A DNA stretch of 64,000 bases, taken from assembly GCA_900450595.1 (NCBI GenBank), contig UGGS01000001.1, positions 2,170,001 to 2,234,000 of the forward strand. The letters are read 5' to 3'. Under the pieces are notes generated by a model. The model ran no database searches. It was not told the origin of the DNA and worked only from the letters and a program-made list of their open reading frames with translations. Position 1 is the stretch's first letter. Every line of letters begins with the position of its first letter. The position numbers and the translations under genes are program-made. Shown here in pieces: positions 38,629 through 49,846 of the stretch. The stretch is from [Flavobacterium] thermophilum (GTDB taxonomy: Bacteria; Bacillota; Bacilli; Bacillales; Anoxybacillaceae).

Positions 38629-39564
38629 TCAGTCGTAATCGTGCGCGCCGTCTTCGATGGCGTCGCTCAATCGCGCCGAAAACTCCTCAGCCGCGTTGAC
38701 CCCGAGCCGCTTCAGCCGGAAATTCATCGCCGCCACTTCGACGATGACCGCCAAGTTGCGCCCCGGACGAACCGGAATCGTCAATTTCGGCAATTCGGTA
38801 TCCAAAATTTTCACTTTCTCTTCTTCCAACCCAAGCCGGTCGTACTGCTTCTCCGGATCCCAAAGCTCCAAGTCGACGACGAGCGAAATGCGCTTATGCG
38901 TCCGCACCGCCCCGGCGCCGAACAGCGTCATCATATTAATAATGCCGAGGCCGCGAATTTCAAGCAGATGCTCGATCAGCTCCGGCGCGCTGCCGACGAG
39001 CGTGTCTTCATCTTCTTGGCGGATTTCCACACAGTCGTCGGCGACCAACCGATGGCCGCGTTTGACGAGCTCCAGCGCTGTTTCGCTTTTGCCGACGCCG
39101 CTTTTGCCCGTGATCAACACCCCGACGCCGTACACATCGACCAACACCCCGTGCACCGCGGTCGTGGGGGCGAGCTTGCTTTCCAAATAGTTCGTCAACC
39201 GGCTGGACAGGCGGGTCGTTTTCATCGTCGAGCGCATCACGGGCACCGACTGGCGCTCCGACGCTTCGATCAACTCCGGCGGCACTTCCAATCCACGCGA
39301 GACGATGATGCCTGGCGTAATGTCGGTGCAAAGCCGCTCCATCCGCGACCGTTTCTCTTCCGGCGTCAACGTTTCATAAAACGACAGTTCCGTCCGCCCG
39401 AGCAGCTGCAGGCGCTCCGCCGGGTAATAGGCGAAATAGCCGGCCATTTCAATCCCCGGCCGCGACAAGTCGCTCGTCGTAATCGGACGGTAAATGCCTT
39501 CCGCGCCGCTCACAAGCTCGAGCTGGAACTGTTCGATGATGTCTTTCGTCCGCACTTTCGGCAT
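38629..39564 (-). CDS. hprK: HPr kinase/phosphorylase
   Basis: HprK phosphorylates Ser46 of HPr and Crh, and removes it, linking carbon status to CcpA. The 311-residue product has an N-terminal domain, Walker A GKSGVGKS (residues 153-160) and the HPrK signature [18 protein letters not shown]. The start [13 protein letters not shown] at 39564 matches the family; upstream in-frame sequence to 39780 does not. It is the head of hprK-lgt-yvoD-ppaX-yvoF. Confidence 0.97.
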   Translation of the reverse strand: MPKVRTKDIIEQFQLELVSGAEGIYRPITTSDLSRPGIEMAGYFAYYPAERLQLLGRTELSFYETLTPEEKRSRMERLCTDITPGIIVSRGLEVPPELIEASERQSVPVMRSTMKTTRLSSRLTNYLESKLAPTTAVHGVLVDVYGVGVLITGKSGVGKSETALELVKRGHRLVADDCVEIRQEDEDTLVGSAPELIEHLLEIRGLGIINMMTLFGAGAVRTHKRISLVVDLELWDPEKQYDRLGLEEEKVKILDTELPKLTIPVRPGRNLAVIVEVAAMNFRLKRLGVNAAEEFSARLSDAIEDGAHDYD

Positions 39565-39654
39565 ACGCAGCCTTTCTCTCCTTTCCTCATCTTTTTTCAT
39601 TGTAGCACGTTTCGTTTCGCCATTGAAGAAAACATTCCGCAGAAAACAAAACAA

Positions 39655-39671
39655 GGACGGTTCCCCCGTCC
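39655..39671 (-). terminator. Terminator downstream of the yvlD-like gene
   Basis: GGACGG-GGGAA-CCGTCC hairpin followed by TTGTTTTGTTTT on the minus strand. Confidence 0.65.
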
Positions 39672-39794
39672 CGATCACGCCCAATCCATTAAGCCGAAAC
39701 GATCTTTCCTGCATCGCTTCTCCAACGGCGAAACATTGCCGCATCCGCCTCGCGGACACACGGCGCCACCCGCTTGGCAATGAACCGCGCCCCG

Positions 39795-40157
39795 TTACGA
39801 CCGGTTGCGGAGCGGCTCGATCACCGCTTTTTGCACAAGCAAATGGAAAAACGACAAGACGATCGACGCAAGCAGCGCGGTGCCAAAGCCGCCGATTTGA
39901 AACGCATCGCCCATCAGCCCTGCAGTCATCATGAGCGTGATGGCGTTAATGACAAACAAAAACAAACCGAGCGTCAACACGGTCACCGGCAGCGTCAACA
40001 AGATGAGCACAGGGCGGACGACGGCGTTGAGCACCGCCAAAATGACGCTCGCCAAAAACGCCGCGCCGATGCCGCTGAAGTGAATATCGTCAAAATAGCC
40101 GTCAATCGCCATGAGCAGCACCGTATTGATCAACACACCGATCAGCCAATTGAGCAT
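39795..40157 (-). CDS. Small membrane protein, YvlD/phage-holin family
   Basis: This 120-residue protein has four hydrophobic helices ([80 protein letters not shown]). The pattern fits the YvlD (phage holin family 4) group, which in B. subtilis is linked to envelope stress. The ATG at 40157 gives a start aligned to the family; the in-frame extension to 40235 is hydrophilic and unlike it. Confidence 0.85.
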   Translation of the reverse strand: MLNWLIGVLINTVLLMAIDGYFDDIHFSGIGAAFLASVILAVLNAVVRPVLILLTLPVTVLTLGLFLFVINAITLMMTAGLMGDAFQIGGFGTALLASIVLSFFHLLVQKAVIEPLRNRS

Positions 40158-40259
40158 CCCATCACCATCTTTATTCGAGTCTCGCGCCCGCCGGCCACAC
40201 CTTGTTACAGTCCCAAAGAAACGGGGCCACGGCATTCGCCGGCAAACGGGCGCTTTCTC

Positions 40260-40586
40260 TTATTTTAACACTTGAATCCCTTTTATGACATTCCAAACGA
40301 TGACAACAAGATTCACCGCCCCAGCAACGAGGAACCCAAGCCAGACGAGCCCACCGCCAAAAAGAAGCGATTCCTCGCCCCAATGGCCGAACAGCACCGG
40401 CGACGCGGCCAACGCAATGAACAAGAGGATCGTAACGGCCGGAATCAAATGCGACACGAGCGACCGCTTCGCATGGCGTTTGACTTCGAGATCTTCGACA
40501 ACAAAATAGACGACAATCGGCAAAATGAACGGCGCAAAAAAGACGCTGAAATAACAAAGCGCGGATAACACTTTGTTCGTCGACAA
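40260..40586 (-). CDS. DUF4870-type membrane protein
   Basis: This 108-residue protein begins MSTNKVLSALCYFSVFFAPFILPIVVYFV and has about three membrane segments with VKRHAKRSLVSHLIP in the loop, the DUF4870 pattern. Function unknown. It is 102 nt upstream of the YvlD-like gene. Confidence 0.82.
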   Translation of the reverse strand: MSTNKVLSALCYFSVFFAPFILPIVVYFVVEDLEVKRHAKRSLVSHLIPAVTILLFIALAASPVLFGHWGEESLLFGGGLVWLGFLVAGAVNLVVIVWNVIKGIQVLK

Positions 40587-40714
40587 TCGGCAATCCCCTT
40601 TCCAAGTTTCCTTTACCTGTATATACGACGGCCGCTAGGAAAAGTTTCCTGCCGACGGCAAAAAAAGGCGGCGGCCGCCGGTGTCCCAAGCGGCGGACAA
40701 AGCCGCAAAGGCCT

Positions 40715-43582
40715 TTACGCCTTCACCGCTTCATATTGCGCCTGCATGCGCGCCCGGTCGCGCTCGAGAATCGGTTTTAAGTAGCGGCCGGTGTGCGATG
40801 CCTCGACCTCGGCCACCTCTTCCGGCGTGCCGACGGCCACGATTTGCCCGCCGCGGTCGCCGCCTTCCGGACCTAAGTCAATGATATAGTCCGCGGTTTT
40901 GATGACGTCCAAGTTATGTTCAATGACAAGCACGGTATCGCCGTTGTCGACGAGCCGGTGGAGCACATCAAGCAGCCGGGCGATGTCATCGACATGAAGC
41001 CCGGTCGTCGGCTCGTCCAAAATGTAGAGCGTCCGGCCGTTGGAGCGGCGGTGAAGCTCAGCGGCGAGCTTGACGCGCTGCGCCTCGCCGCCGGAGAGCG
41101 TTGTCGCCGGCTGGCCGAGCTTCATATACCCAAGCCCGACGTCATAGAGCGTCTCGAGCTTGCGTTTGATTTTCGGGATCGAGGAGAAAAAGTCGAGCGC
41201 ATCTTCGACCGTCATGTCGAGCACCTCGGCGATGTTTTTCCCTTTATACGTCACCTCAAGCGTTTCGCGATTGTACCGTTTGCCGTGGCACACTTCGCAC
41301 GGGACGTACACGTCCGGCAAAAAGTGCATCTCAATTTTGATGATCCCATCGCCATGGCACGCCTCGCAGCGCCCGCCTTTGACATTGAAGCTGAACCGCC
41401 CTTTTTTGTAGCCGCGCACTTTCGCTTCGTTCGTTGAGGCAAACACGTCGCGGATGTCGTCAAACACCCCGGTGTACGTCGCCGGGTTCGACCGTGGCGT
41501 GCGGCCGATCGGCGACTGGTCGATGTCAATCACTTTGTCGAGATGCTCCAGCCCGCGGATGCCGCGATGTTCGCCCGGTTTCGCCTTCGCCCGGTGCAGC
41601 TTTTGCGCCAGCGCCTTATACAACACTTCGTTCACGAGCGTGCTTTTGCCCGAGCCCGACACCCCGGTGACAGCGACAAACGTGCCAAGCGGGATTTTCA
41701 CCGATACGTTTTTCAAGTTATGCTCGCGCGCGCCGACGACCTCAAGCCAACGTCCGTCCGGACGGCGACGCTCGGCCGGAATCGGGATGAATTTTTTCCC
41801 CGATAAATACTGGCCGGTGAGCGAGTTCGGGTCGTTCATCACTTCTTCCGGCGTGCCGGCGGCGACGACCTCGCCGCCGTGGATGCCCGCCCCCGGACCG
41901 ATGTCAATCAAATAGTCCGCGGCCAGCATGGTATCCTCGTCGTGCTCCACCACAATGAGCGTATTGCCGAGGTCGCGCATGCTTTTCAACGTCGCGATCA
42001 AACGGTCGTTGTCGCGCTGATGAAGCCCGATCGACGGCTCGTCGAGGACGTACAGCACCCCCGTCAGCCGCGAGCCGATCTGCGTCGCCAAGCGGATGCG
42101 CTGCGCCTCGCCGCCCGAGAGCGTCCCGGCCGAGCGGCTGAGCGTCAAGTAGTCGAGGCCGACGTTTTGCAAAAAGCCGAGCCGGTCGCGGATTTCCCGC
42201 AAAATGAGGCGGGCGATTTGCGCTTCTTTTTCGGTCAGTTCGAGCCCGTCAAAGAACGCGAGCGCCTCGGTCACCGACATGGCGGTGACCTCGCCGATAT
42301 GCTTGCCCCCAACCAAAACGGCAAGGCTTTCTTTTTTCAGCCGGTAGCCTTGGCATGTCGGACACGGTTGTTCCGCCATATACTTTTCCATCTGCTCGCG
42401 GATGTAGTCCGAGCTCGTCTCGCGATAGCGGCGTTCGACGTTCGGAATGACGCCTTCAAATGCGATGTATTGTTCGCGCACTTGTCCGAAATCATTCGTA
42501 TAGCGGAAATAAATCAGCTCCCCGCCGCTGCCGTACAAAATTTTCGCGAGCTGCTCTTTCGGCAACTCCTTCACCGGCACGTCCATCGGGATGCCGTAGT
42601 GGCGGCACACAGCTTCGAGCAGCTGCGGGTAATATTGCGAGCTTTGCGGCTCCCACGGAGCGATGGCGTGTTCTTTTAACGTCAGCTCATCGTTCGGGAT
42701 GACCAAATCGAGATCCACTTCGAGCTTCACCCCGAGCCCGTCGCAGTCCGGGCAGGCGCCGTACGGGCTGTTGAACGAAAACAGCCGCGGCTCGAGCTCG
42801 CCGATCGAAAAGCCGCAATACGGGCAGGCGTGCTTTTCGCTGAACAGCAGCTCGCCTTCGCCGATCACATCGACGATCACCTTGCCGTCGGCGAGCTTCA
42901 GCGCGGTCTCCAACGAATCGGCAAGCCTTGATGCGATGCCGTCCTTGATGACAATCCGGTCGACGACGACATCAATCGAATGTTTTTTGTTTTTTTCAAG
43001 CTCAATGTCCTCCGTCAACTCGCGCATCTCACCGTCAATGCGAACGCGCACATACCCTTGTTTGCGAATATCCTCCAATGTCTTGGCGTGCGTCCCTTTT
43101 TTTCCCGAGACGATCGGCGCCAAAATTTGCATTTTCGTCCGCTCTGGATAAGCAAGCAGCCGGTCGACCATTTGCTCGATCGTCTGCGATTCGATTTCAA
43201 TGCCGTGCGTCGGACAAACAGGGCGGCCGATGCGGGCGAACAGGAGCCGCAAGTAATCGTAAATTTCTGTCACCGTGCCGACGGTTGAGCGCGGGTTGCG
43301 GCTCGTCGTTTTTTGGTCGATCGAAATGGCCGGCGACAACCCTTCAATCGCATCGACGTCCGGTTTTTCCATCTGCCCTAAAAACTGGCGGGCATAAGCC
43401 GACAGCGATTCAACATAGCGCCGCTGGCCTTCCGCGTAAATCGTATCAAACGCCAACGACGACTTCCCCGACCCGGACAGCCCGGTCAAGACGACGAGCT
43501 TGCCGCGCGGGATTTCGACGTCAATGTTTTTCAAGTTGTGGGCGCGCGCCCCTTTGACGATAATTTTATCCATTCCGTTCAC
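40715..43582 (-). CDS. uvrA: Excinuclease ABC subunit A
   Basis: UvrA is the damage-recognition ATPase of nucleotide excision repair. It has up to 955 residues with two ABC ATPase halves: Walker [15 protein letters not shown] and [14 protein letters not shown], signatures LSGGEAQRI and LSGGEAQRV, and zinc modules CPYCGFS with CPDCDG and CEACHGDG with CEVCHG. The first codon is GTG at 43582; an ATG three codons later (43573) is an alternative. It begins 7 nt after uvrB, in a LexA-controlled operon. Confidence 0.98.
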   Translation of the reverse strand: MNGMDKIIVKGARAHNLKNIDVEIPRGKLVVLTGLSGSGKSSLAFDTIYAEGQRRYVESLSAYARQFLGQMEKPDVDAIEGLSPAISIDQKTTSRNPRSTVGTVTEIYDYLRLLFARIGRPVCPTHGIEIESQTIEQMVDRLLAYPERTKMQILAPIVSGKKGTHAKTLEDIRKQGYVRVRIDGEMRELTEDIELEKNKKHSIDVVVDRIVIKDGIASRLADSLETALKLADGKVIVDVIGEGELLFSEKHACPYCGFSIGELEPRLFSFNSPYGACPDCDGLGVKLEVDLDLVIPNDELTLKEHAIAPWEPQSSQYYPQLLEAVCRHYGIPMDVPVKELPKEQLAKILYGSGGELIYFRYTNDFGQVREQYIAFEGVIPNVERRYRETSSDYIREQMEKYMAEQPCPTCQGYRLKKESLAVLVGGKHIGEVTAMSVTEALAFFDGLELTEKEAQIARLILREIRDRLGFLQNVGLDYLTLSRSAGTLSGGEAQRIRLATQIGSRLTGVLYVLDEPSIGLHQRDNDRLIATLKSMRDLGNTLIVVEHDEDTMLAADYLIDIGPGAGIHGGEVVAAGTPEEVMNDPNSLTGQYLSGKKFIPIPAERRRPDGRWLEVVGAREHNLKNVSVKIPLGTFVAVTGVSGSGKSTLVNEVLYKALAQKLHRAKAKPGEHRGIRGLEHLDKVIDIDQSPIGRTPRSNPATYTGVFDDIRDVFASTNEAKVRGYKKGRFSFNVKGGRCEACHGDGIIKIEMHFLPDVYVPCEVCHGKRYNRETLEVTYKGKNIAEVLDMTVEDALDFFSSIPKIKRKLETLYDVGLGYMKLGQPATTLSGGEAQRVKLAAELHRRSNGRTLYILDEPTTGLHVDDIARLLDVLHRLVDNGDTVLVIEHNLDVIKTADYIIDLGPEGGDRGGQIVAVGTPEEVAEVEASHTGRYLKPILERDRARMQAQYEAVKA

Positions 43583-43589
43583 CCGGCCA

Positions 43590-45566
43590 TCACCCTTCCG
43601 CTTTCAATTCGAAAATGATATCGCGCAGCTGGGCGGCCCGCTCGAAGTCGAGCGCTTTGGCCGCCTCTTTCATTTCCGCTTCGAGCTTTTGAATCAGCTC
43701 TTCCCGTTCCTGTTTCGTCATCGTCGCCGCCGGCTTCGTTTCGTACGTTCCCGTCTCCTCCGCCGCGTACGTCGCGCGGATGACATCACGAATGTCCTTT
43801 TGAACGGTGCGCGGCACGATGCCGTGCTTTCGGTTGTACTCTTCTTGAATCGCGCGGCGCCGCTTCGTCTCTTGAATGGCGATTTCCATCGATTTCGTGA
43901 TCGTATCGGCGTACATGATCACATGGCCGTTCGCGTTGCGCGCCGCCCGGCCGATCGTCTGAATGAGCGAGCGCTCCGAGCGCAAAAATCCTTCTTTGTC
44001 GGCGTCCAAAATGGCCACCAGCGACACCTCGGGAATATCGAGCCCTTCCCGCAGCAAGTTGATGCCGATCAACACATCGTATTTGCCAAGCCGCAAATCG
44101 CGGATGATTTCAATGCGCTCAAGCGTCTTAATTTCCGAATGCAAATAGGCGACTTTGATGCCGGCTTCTTTCAAATAATCGGTCAAATCTTCCGCCATCT
44201 TTTTCGTCAGCGTCGTGACCAACGTTCGCTCGTTCCGCTCGACGCGTTCGCGGATTTCCCCGATCAAATCGTCAATTTGCCCTTCGATCGGACGGACGTC
44301 AATCGTCGGATCCAACAGCCCGGTCGGGCGGATGATTTGTTCAACGACTCCCGGGCTGTGTTCGAGCTCGTACGGCCCCGGCGTCGCCGAGACGTAAATG
44401 ATTTGATTGATTTTTTGCTCGAACTCTTCAAACGTGAGCGGACGGTTGTCCAGCGCCGACGGCAGGCGGAAGCCGTGGTCGACGAGCACTTGCTTGCGCG
44501 CCCGGTCGCCGTTGTACATGCCGCGCAGCTGCGGCAGGGTGACGTGCGACTCATCAATGATGATCAAAAAATCGTCCGGAAAGTAGTCAAGCAGCGTATA
44601 CGGCGTCGACCCCGGCGGCCGGAGCGCCAAATGGCGCGAATAGTTTTCAATCCCGGAACAAAAGCCCATCTCGCGCATCATTTCCAAATCATAGCGCGTC
44701 CGCTGCTCCAGCCGCTGCGCCTCCAAAAGCTTCCCTTGTCCGCGCAGCTCGGCGAGCCGCTCTTCCAGCTCTTTTTCAATGTTCTCGATCGCAATCCGCA
44801 TTTTCTCCTCGCGCGTGACGAAGTGCGACGCCGGAAAAATGGCGACATGCTCGCGCTCGCCGAGCACTTCGCCGGTGAGGGCGTCCACCTCGCGGATGCG
44901 CTCAATTTCATCGCCGAAAAACTCGATGCGAATGCAATGTTCATCGCGCGACGCCGGGAAAATTTCCACTACATCGCCGCGGACGCGGAACGTGCCGCGC
45001 CGAAAGTCGATGTCATTGCGGTCGTACTGAATGTCAACGAGCCGCCGCAGCAGCACGTTGCGCTCGATTTCCATCCCGACGCGCAATGAAACGACAAGCT
45101 CGCGGTATTCTTCCGGCGACCCTAAGCCGTAAATGCATGAGACGCTGGCGACGATAATGACGTCCCGGCGCTCAAACAACGCCGACGTCGCCGAATGCCG
45201 CAATTTGTCGATTTCATCGTTGATTTTCGCGTCCTTTTCAATATACGTATCCGTCTGCGGCACGTACGCTTCCGGCTGATAGTAATCGTAATAGCTGACA
45301 AAATATTCGACGGCGTTATGCGGGAAAAACTCTTTCAGCTCGCTGTACAATTGACCGGCGAGCGTTTTGTTGTGGGCGATGACGAGCGTCGGCTTGTTGA
45401 CTTGGGCGATCACGTTCGAGATCGTAAACGTTTTGCCCGTCCCCGTCGCCCCAAGGAGCGTTTGATGTTTCACACCCCGCTGCAAGCCGTCCACAAGCTT
45501 GGCGATCGCCTGCGGCTGATCGCCTTGCGGTTCGTACGGCGACACTAATTGAAAACGGCCCTCCAC
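43590..45566 (-). CDS. uvrB: Excinuclease ABC subunit B
   Basis: UvrB is the central helicase-like subunit loaded onto lesions by UvrA. The 658-residue product has Walker [11 protein letters not shown], the beta-hairpin region [12 protein letters not shown], helicase motifs ([32 protein letters not shown]) and a C-terminal UVR domain ([26 protein letters not shown]) that contacts UvrC. A LexA box lies about 70 nt upstream. Confidence 0.98.
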   Translation of the reverse strand: MEGRFQLVSPYEPQGDQPQAIAKLVDGLQRGVKHQTLLGATGTGKTFTISNVIAQVNKPTLVIAHNKTLAGQLYSELKEFFPHNAVEYFVSYYDYYQPEAYVPQTDTYIEKDAKINDEIDKLRHSATSALFERRDVIIVASVSCIYGLGSPEEYRELVVSLRVGMEIERNVLLRRLVDIQYDRNDIDFRRGTFRVRGDVVEIFPASRDEHCIRIEFFGDEIERIREVDALTGEVLGEREHVAIFPASHFVTREEKMRIAIENIEKELEERLAELRGQGKLLEAQRLEQRTRYDLEMMREMGFCSGIENYSRHLALRPPGSTPYTLLDYFPDDFLIIIDESHVTLPQLRGMYNGDRARKQVLVDHGFRLPSALDNRPLTFEEFEQKINQIIYVSATPGPYELEHSPGVVEQIIRPTGLLDPTIDVRPIEGQIDDLIGEIRERVERNERTLVTTLTKKMAEDLTDYLKEAGIKVAYLHSEIKTLERIEIIRDLRLGKYDVLIGINLLREGLDIPEVSLVAILDADKEGFLRSERSLIQTIGRAARNANGHVIMYADTITKSMEIAIQETKRRRAIQEEYNRKHGIVPRTVQKDIRDVIRATYAAEETGTYETKPAATMTKQEREELIQKLEAEMKEAAKALDFERAAQLRDIIFELKAEG

Positions 45567-45636
45567 CGTTTCGCCTCCTTCTTCAATCCATCTTTCCCCA
45601 TTGTATCATATCCTCTGCGCAGATGCACAAAAAATG

Positions 45637-45650
45637 CGAACTGGTATTCG
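45637..45650 (-). promoter_or_regulatory. LexA (DinR) box of uvrBA
   Basis: On the minus strand it is CGAATACCAGTTCG, one mismatch from the Bacillus SOS consensus CGAAC-N4-GTTCG. It lies 71 nt upstream of uvrB. Confidence 0.8.
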
Positions 45651-45704
45651 TTCCAACCTGCACAGCGATTTCCATTCCGTCAGGCCGCTTCCAGCTGCAT
45701 AGAT

Positions 45705-45736
45705 GAAAAAGCGGACCGCTGCAGATGGGTCCGCTT
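45705..45736 (-). terminator. csbA terminator
   Basis: AAGCGGACC/GGTCCGCTT stem followed by TTTT on the minus strand, between csbA and uvrB. Confidence 0.8.
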
Positions 45737-45741
45737 CTCTG

Positions 45742-45963
45742 TCATTTCTTTAAGTTGTCCAACATTCGCCCCGCCAACAGAAAACCGGCAATCGTCGAGG
45801 CGATGTCGGCGACGATTTCGTGCAGCTCGTCCGTATACCCTTTGGCATACGAGGCGACAAGCAAGGCAACGGTCAACAACAACGCAATGTAACGGTTGTA
45901 CGTCACCCGCGCAAACAGCAGCAACAAAAGGCACGGGATGATAAGGGCCGCGAGAAACCACAT
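45742..45963 (-). CDS. csbA: CsbA-family small membrane protein
   Basis: This 73-residue protein has two hydrophobic helices (FLAALIIPCLLLLLFARV, YIALLLTVALLVASYAKGY) and the CsbA/DUF2198 pattern. In B. subtilis csbA is a sigma-B-controlled gene directly upstream of uvrB, the same position as here. Its function is not known. Confidence 0.9.
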   Translation of the reverse strand: MWFLAALIIPCLLLLLFARVTYNRYIALLLTVALLVASYAKGYTDELHEIVADIASTIAGFLLAGRMLDNLKK

Positions 45964-45977
45964 ACGTCTAGTCTCCT

Positions 45978-47150
45978 TTACGACACAGCTTCGGACGCCG
46001 AAGCGCCTCGTTGATGAACGAACAGCAGACCAAGTTCGTGGTGGCCGTCTTCATACACCGCTCCTTGAACGAAGCGGATCTCGCCGTTATGGCTGATGAC
46101 TTCCAGCTTGCAAAACGCGCGGTTGCGCTGGAGCGCCTCGTAAAACTCGGCCTCAGTCTGCACTGGAACGCCGTTCGCTTTTACAATCACTTCACCAATG
46201 CTTAACCCCATTTGTTCCGCTTTGGAATTCGGGAGCACCCCGACGATCACCACGCCTTGCGGATGGCGGGCAAACCGGGGCGGGCGGGCGCGGTCGGCGC
46301 GGTGACCGGAAAAGGCAATCCACTCCCGCCCAATGATGGCTGCAGCTCCTGCGGCAGCCCCTAGCAACGGATGCCATAATCCGAAGACGGCCAGCACGGC
46401 GACAAGCCAAGCGAGGCGAAGCACGCGCCGCCCTTCTTCACGAGCTGCTTCCGCTGGCAGCACGTGCTGCCGGCGCTGCGAAAAGCCGAGAAGAAACGGC
46501 ACAAGCCAAAACGAATAGCCGTCCCCAGCTGGAATGAGCGGCCACCACGAAACCGACGGCAACGCGCCGTCGGATATCGGCAGCACGACCGGCACAAACC
46601 AAAACCGTTGCGTCCACTGCATGCCGACAATCATTCCGCGTTTGCTTCTCGCAAGCTGCGGCGAGGCCGCCCCATTTCGCGAGCGGAGAATCAGCCATCC
46701 TTCCGCCAACAGCAACAACACAAGCAGGGCGGCAAGCGCCCCTCCATCCGCCGCGCCGTCTGACAACAGATGAGCGGCAAGTCCGCTTGGCCCCGCCAAG
46801 CCGAGCAAGACGAGCGCTCCGCCCACCGTATAAGCCGGTGAAAGGAGGCGCGCCTCCATCGTCAGGCCAAGCAGGATCGTCAACCCCGTCACCGCCCACA
46901 CCGCATCCGGCGGCAACGCGAGCCCGATGCCGGACGCAATGACAGACAGCACAGCGCCCGCAACCCATCCCCACGTCCAAAGCCCACGCCATTCTTGCCC
47001 CAGCCGATAGACGCGCACATGAAAATCGCGGCGCTCCCGCTTCACCCGCCGCCAGCCGGCACCCCAGGCCAACAGCAGGCCGTAATACAAGAGCGGCTGC
47101 CGCCACACATCGGCGACGCCTTCCAACCATTCCAATCCCCAAGTTGCCAT
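45978..47150 (-). CDS. minJ: MinJ-like membrane protein with C-terminal PDZ domain
   Basis: The 390-residue protein has several membrane segments over residues about 10-290 and a C-terminal PDZ domain (about 300-375, VVIVGVLPNSKAEQMGLSIGEVIVKANGVPVQTEAEFYEAL). Size, topology and position (next to csbA, near ctpB) match B. subtilis MinJ, which bridges DivIVA and MinD at poles and septa. The ATG at 47150 follows GGGGGAAGGCGG; sequence upstream to 47453 is not part of the protein. Confidence 0.88.
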   Translation of the reverse strand: MATWGLEWLEGVADVWRQPLLYYGLLLAWGAGWRRVKRERRDFHVRVYRLGQEWRGLWTWGWVAGAVLSVIASGIGLALPPDAVWAVTGLTILLGLTMEARLLSPAYTVGGALVLLGLAGPSGLAAHLLSDGAADGGALAALLVLLLLAEGWLILRSRNGAASPQLARSKRGMIVGMQWTQRFWFVPVVLPISDGALPSVSWWPLIPAGDGYSFWLVPFLLGFSQRRQHVLPAEAAREEGRRVLRLAWLVAVLAVFGLWHPLLGAAAGAAAIIGREWIAFSGHRADRARPPRFARHPQGVVIVGVLPNSKAEQMGLSIGEVIVKANGVPVQTEAEFYEALQRNRAFCKLEVISHNGEIRFVQGAVYEDGHHELGLLFVHQRGASASEAVS

Positions 47151-47370
47151 CCGCCTTCCCCCTCGCTTCGTTCCCCATTCTTTATCTTCTATTCTACCAA
47201 ATGACTGGGACAAATCCCATGCCTGTCGCCATCTTTTTTGCCTGAATGGCGAATTTGCGCTGTTTTCCACTTTCTTTGCCGAATGGACACTAGTTTTGTC
47301 GCCCGGGCAGGATTTCTTATGCCAATGAAAAAAGGGATATAGAAGAAGACAAAAAAGGAGGAGTGGAACG

Positions 47371-47913
47371 ATGGAGTTAAAAACACCCGACGTTGCCGCC
47401 CGTCTCGGAGTGTCGCCAAAAACGATCCAGCGCTGGGTGCGGAAATACAACATTCCGCTGCAAAAAAATGAAGCCGGCCACTACTTGTTTGACGAAAAAA
47501 CGATCGCTCTGCTTGAGCGGGTCAAATTTGAACAAGGCGCCGCGCTCGAAACGCAGCCGAAAGCAGAACCGAAAACACCGCCGGCCCCTAGCCGTCCTTC
47601 AACATCGCCGCCGAACGTTCCCATTCACGCCCTGTTTCAAGAATATGTCGGACCGGAAATCGGCCGCGTTTCCTCGCGCCTTGATCAACTCGAGCAGCAA
47701 CTGGAACAAAAAGCTGACGATGTCGTTTCCATCCAATTGCTGCACCACCGCCGGGAGATGGAGGAAATCACAGCCCGCCTGACCGCCTTGGAACAGCTCG
47801 TCGCCCGCCTCGAGCAGCAGCTGAATCACCAGCCGCCCGCCCCGCACAATCCGTCGGAAGAACCGAAGCGGAAACGGCGCGGCCTCGGGCGGGTGATGAA
47901 CTTGTTTGTCTAA
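47371..47913 (+). CDS. racA: RacA-like chromosome-anchoring HTH protein
   Basis: This 180-residue protein has a MerR-type HTH at residues 3-50 (TPDVAARLGVSPKTIQRWVRKYNIPLQKNEAGHYLFDEKTI), a Pro-rich linker (about 65-90), a coiled coil (about 100-155, EQQLEQKADD, LTALEQLVARLEQQL) and a basic tail KRKRRGLGR. This is the domain layout of RacA, which anchors chromosome origins at poles during sporulation. A strong ribosome site (AAAAAGGAGGAG) precedes it. It is on the plus strand between minJ and ctpB, where B. subtilis has swrA. Confidence 0.68.
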   Translation: MELKTPDVAARLGVSPKTIQRWVRKYNIPLQKNEAGHYLFDEKTIALLERVKFEQGAALETQPKAEPKTPPAPSRPSTSPPNVPIHALFQEYVGPEIGRVSSRLDQLEQQLEQKADDVVSIQLLHHRREMEEITARLTALEQLVARLEQQLNHQPPAPHNPSEEPKRKRRGLGRVMNLFV

Positions 47914-47967
47914 TCGTGCGAAGGCACAATCAGCCCCGCCAAGCAGGCAACGAGTTTATCGTGTGCT

Positions 47968-47995
47968 CTGCCTTAGGCAGGGCGTTTTTCTTTTC
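47968..47995 (+). terminator. racA terminator
   Basis: CTGCCTTAGGCAG palindrome followed by GGCGTTTTTCTTTT on the plus strand. Confidence 0.7.
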
Positions 47996-48003
47996 ATCAA
48001 AAA

Positions 48004-48027
48004 GAGCCCCCATTGTCGGGAGCTCCG
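48004..48027 (-). terminator. ctpB terminator
   Basis: GAGCTCCC-GACAAT-GGGGGCTC followed by TTTTT on the minus strand. Confidence 0.75.
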
Positions 48028-48037
48028 TTGTTGGTTA

Positions 48038-49480
48038 TCAGAATAAGGCGTTTAGCGCCGCCTTCAGCTGCACATCATGCTTCGGATCGCGGACGGCTTC
48101 CATGATTTTCGTTTGCAGCACATCCGCCGTCGTCTCATCGATTCGCCCCGTAACCGGGAGCTGATTCGCTTTTTGGAACGCTTGGACGGCTTGCTCGGTG
48201 TCTTTGCTGAAGTAGCCGTCCGTGCGGCCCGGGTTGAAGCCAAGCCCTTTGAGCATTTTTTGCGCATTGGCGATTTGCTCGTCGTTCATGTCATACCGAA
48301 GCGGTTTTTCCACATGAAGCGGAGCGACGTGGAAATAATCCGGCTGCGCCACCGCGACATCCGGCTTGATCCCTTTTTTATGGATCCAATGCCCGTCCGG
48401 CGTCAGCCATTTGTACAGCGTCAATTTGATGTTGCTGCCGTCGCCCATCGGAATCGCCTGCTGCACCGTCCCTTTGCCGAACGTTGCCTCGCCGACCAGC
48501 TTGTAGCCGCCCGCTTCCTTCATCGCTCCGGCCAAAATCTCTGACGCCGATGCGCTTCCTTTGTCGATGAGCACGACGATCGGGTATGGCTTTTTCGCCG
48601 TTAAATCGGAATAAAACTTTTGCCGATCGCCATCGCGTTCTTCAATTTGCACATATGGTTTGCCTTTCGGGATGAGTTGCTTCAAAATTTCCTCAACGCT
48701 TTGCAAATAGCCGCCCGGGTTGCCGCGCACATCGATGATCAAGCCATCAATATGTTCGGCCTCAAGCTTCGCCAGTTTCTTTTTAAAATCGGCGGCCGTG
48801 TTTTCCGAGAATGATGTAATTTGCAAATAGCCGGCCTTTTTGCCTTCATACGTTTTGACCGACTCATACACCGTCTGAATCGGAATTTCGTCGCGGACGA
48901 CTTTGACTTTCATCACGTTTTTGACGCCCGGGCGCAAAATGTCAAGCTCCACTGTCGTCCCTTTTTTGCCGCGGATTTTCAGCACCGCTTCATACAAGTC
49001 AAGCCCCTCTAGGCTTTCCCCGTTCACTCGCAAAATTTGGTCGTTCGGCTTCAGCCCCGCTTTTTCCGCCGGCGAATTTTTGATCGGAGCGACGATCGTC
49101 ACCTTGCCGTCGATCATGCTCACTTCGGCGCCGATTCCTTCAAACGACGAGTCGAGCGACTCATTGAACTGCTCCGTCGTTTCCGCATCCATGTAGACGG
49201 AATACGGATCATGGAGCGTGTCGATCATCCCTTGAATGGCGCCTTCCGTTAATGTTTCTTCATCCACTTTTTCCACATACCGGTTTTTAATGAGTTCGTA
49301 CGCCTGGCGGATTTTTTTCATTTCGTCATGATCGCTGGCCGTCTTGGACAGTTCCTCGGAAATGGCCGCCGGCATCGGCCCGTCTTCTGCTCCGCCGGCC
49401 AACTGCAAGCCGACATACGTCCCGCCGGCCCCGACGAGCATTGAGATGGCCATGAGTGCGGCCGTTGTCGTTTTCTTCAC
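48038..49480 (-). CDS. ctpB: Carboxy-terminal processing protease CtpB (S41 family)
   Basis: CtpB is a secreted PDZ serine protease; in B. subtilis sporulation it cleaves SpoIVFA to trigger sigma-K processing. The 480-residue product has an N-terminal signal anchor (TTAALMAISMLVGAGGTYVG), a PDZ domain (about 105-190), the catalytic Ser in KGSASASEILAGA with the Lys in ATFGKGTVQQ, and a C-terminal peptidoglycan-binding domain (AQKMLKGLGFNPGRTDGYFSKDTEQAVQAFQ). The start is a GTG with GAGGAGG 7 nt upstream. Confidence 0.95.
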   Translation of the reverse strand: MKKTTTAALMAISMLVGAGGTYVGLQLAGGAEDGPMPAAISEELSKTASDHDEMKKIRQAYELIKNRYVEKVDEETLTEGAIQGMIDTLHDPYSVYMDAETTEQFNESLDSSFEGIGAEVSMIDGKVTIVAPIKNSPAEKAGLKPNDQILRVNGESLEGLDLYEAVLKIRGKKGTTVELDILRPGVKNVMKVKVVRDEIPIQTVYESVKTYEGKKAGYLQITSFSENTAADFKKKLAKLEAEHIDGLIIDVRGNPGGYLQSVEEILKQLIPKGKPYVQIEERDGDRQKFYSDLTAKKPYPIVVLIDKGSASASEILAGAMKEAGGYKLVGEATFGKGTVQQAIPMGDGSNIKLTLYKWLTPDGHWIHKKGIKPDVAVAQPDYFHVAPLHVEKPLRYDMNDEQIANAQKMLKGLGFNPGRTDGYFSKDTEQAVQAFQKANQLPVTGRIDETTADVLQTKIMEAVRDPKHDVQLKAALNALF

Positions 49481-49734
49481 GTTGTTTCCTCCTCACCCTA
49501 AACCTGCCCTTTCCATTGCCTGCAACGGAAGGGAAAGGGGGTCTCTTCGTTCTCCTTCGGCGAAACAAGCGGATGCCTCTAACGCCAATGAGAAAAGGAA
49601 AAGCACCGCCCAAACGCCGTGCCATGCCTTTATCTCCATCATATGTTAGGCTTGTACCGAGTATGCTCATTCGTTGTCTATCCTTTACTAGTTTACACGC
49701 TGCGTTTTGATTTCTCAACTCATACGGGCGCGGA

Positions 49735-49780
49735 AAAAAGAGGCACCCCCCGCCATTTTGGCGAACGATGCCTCTTTTTG
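49735..49780 (-). terminator. Terminator upstream of ctpB
   Basis: AAAAAGAGGCA/TGCCTCTTTTT long stem followed by TTTTTT on the minus strand. It closes the transcription unit of the IS605-split small gene. Confidence 0.8.
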
Positions 49781-49846
49781 ATTCGTCTTCTTAGCCGCAT
49801 CCGAAGTGGCTGTCAAACGAATGAACCGCACAAAAACGAAATGCTC

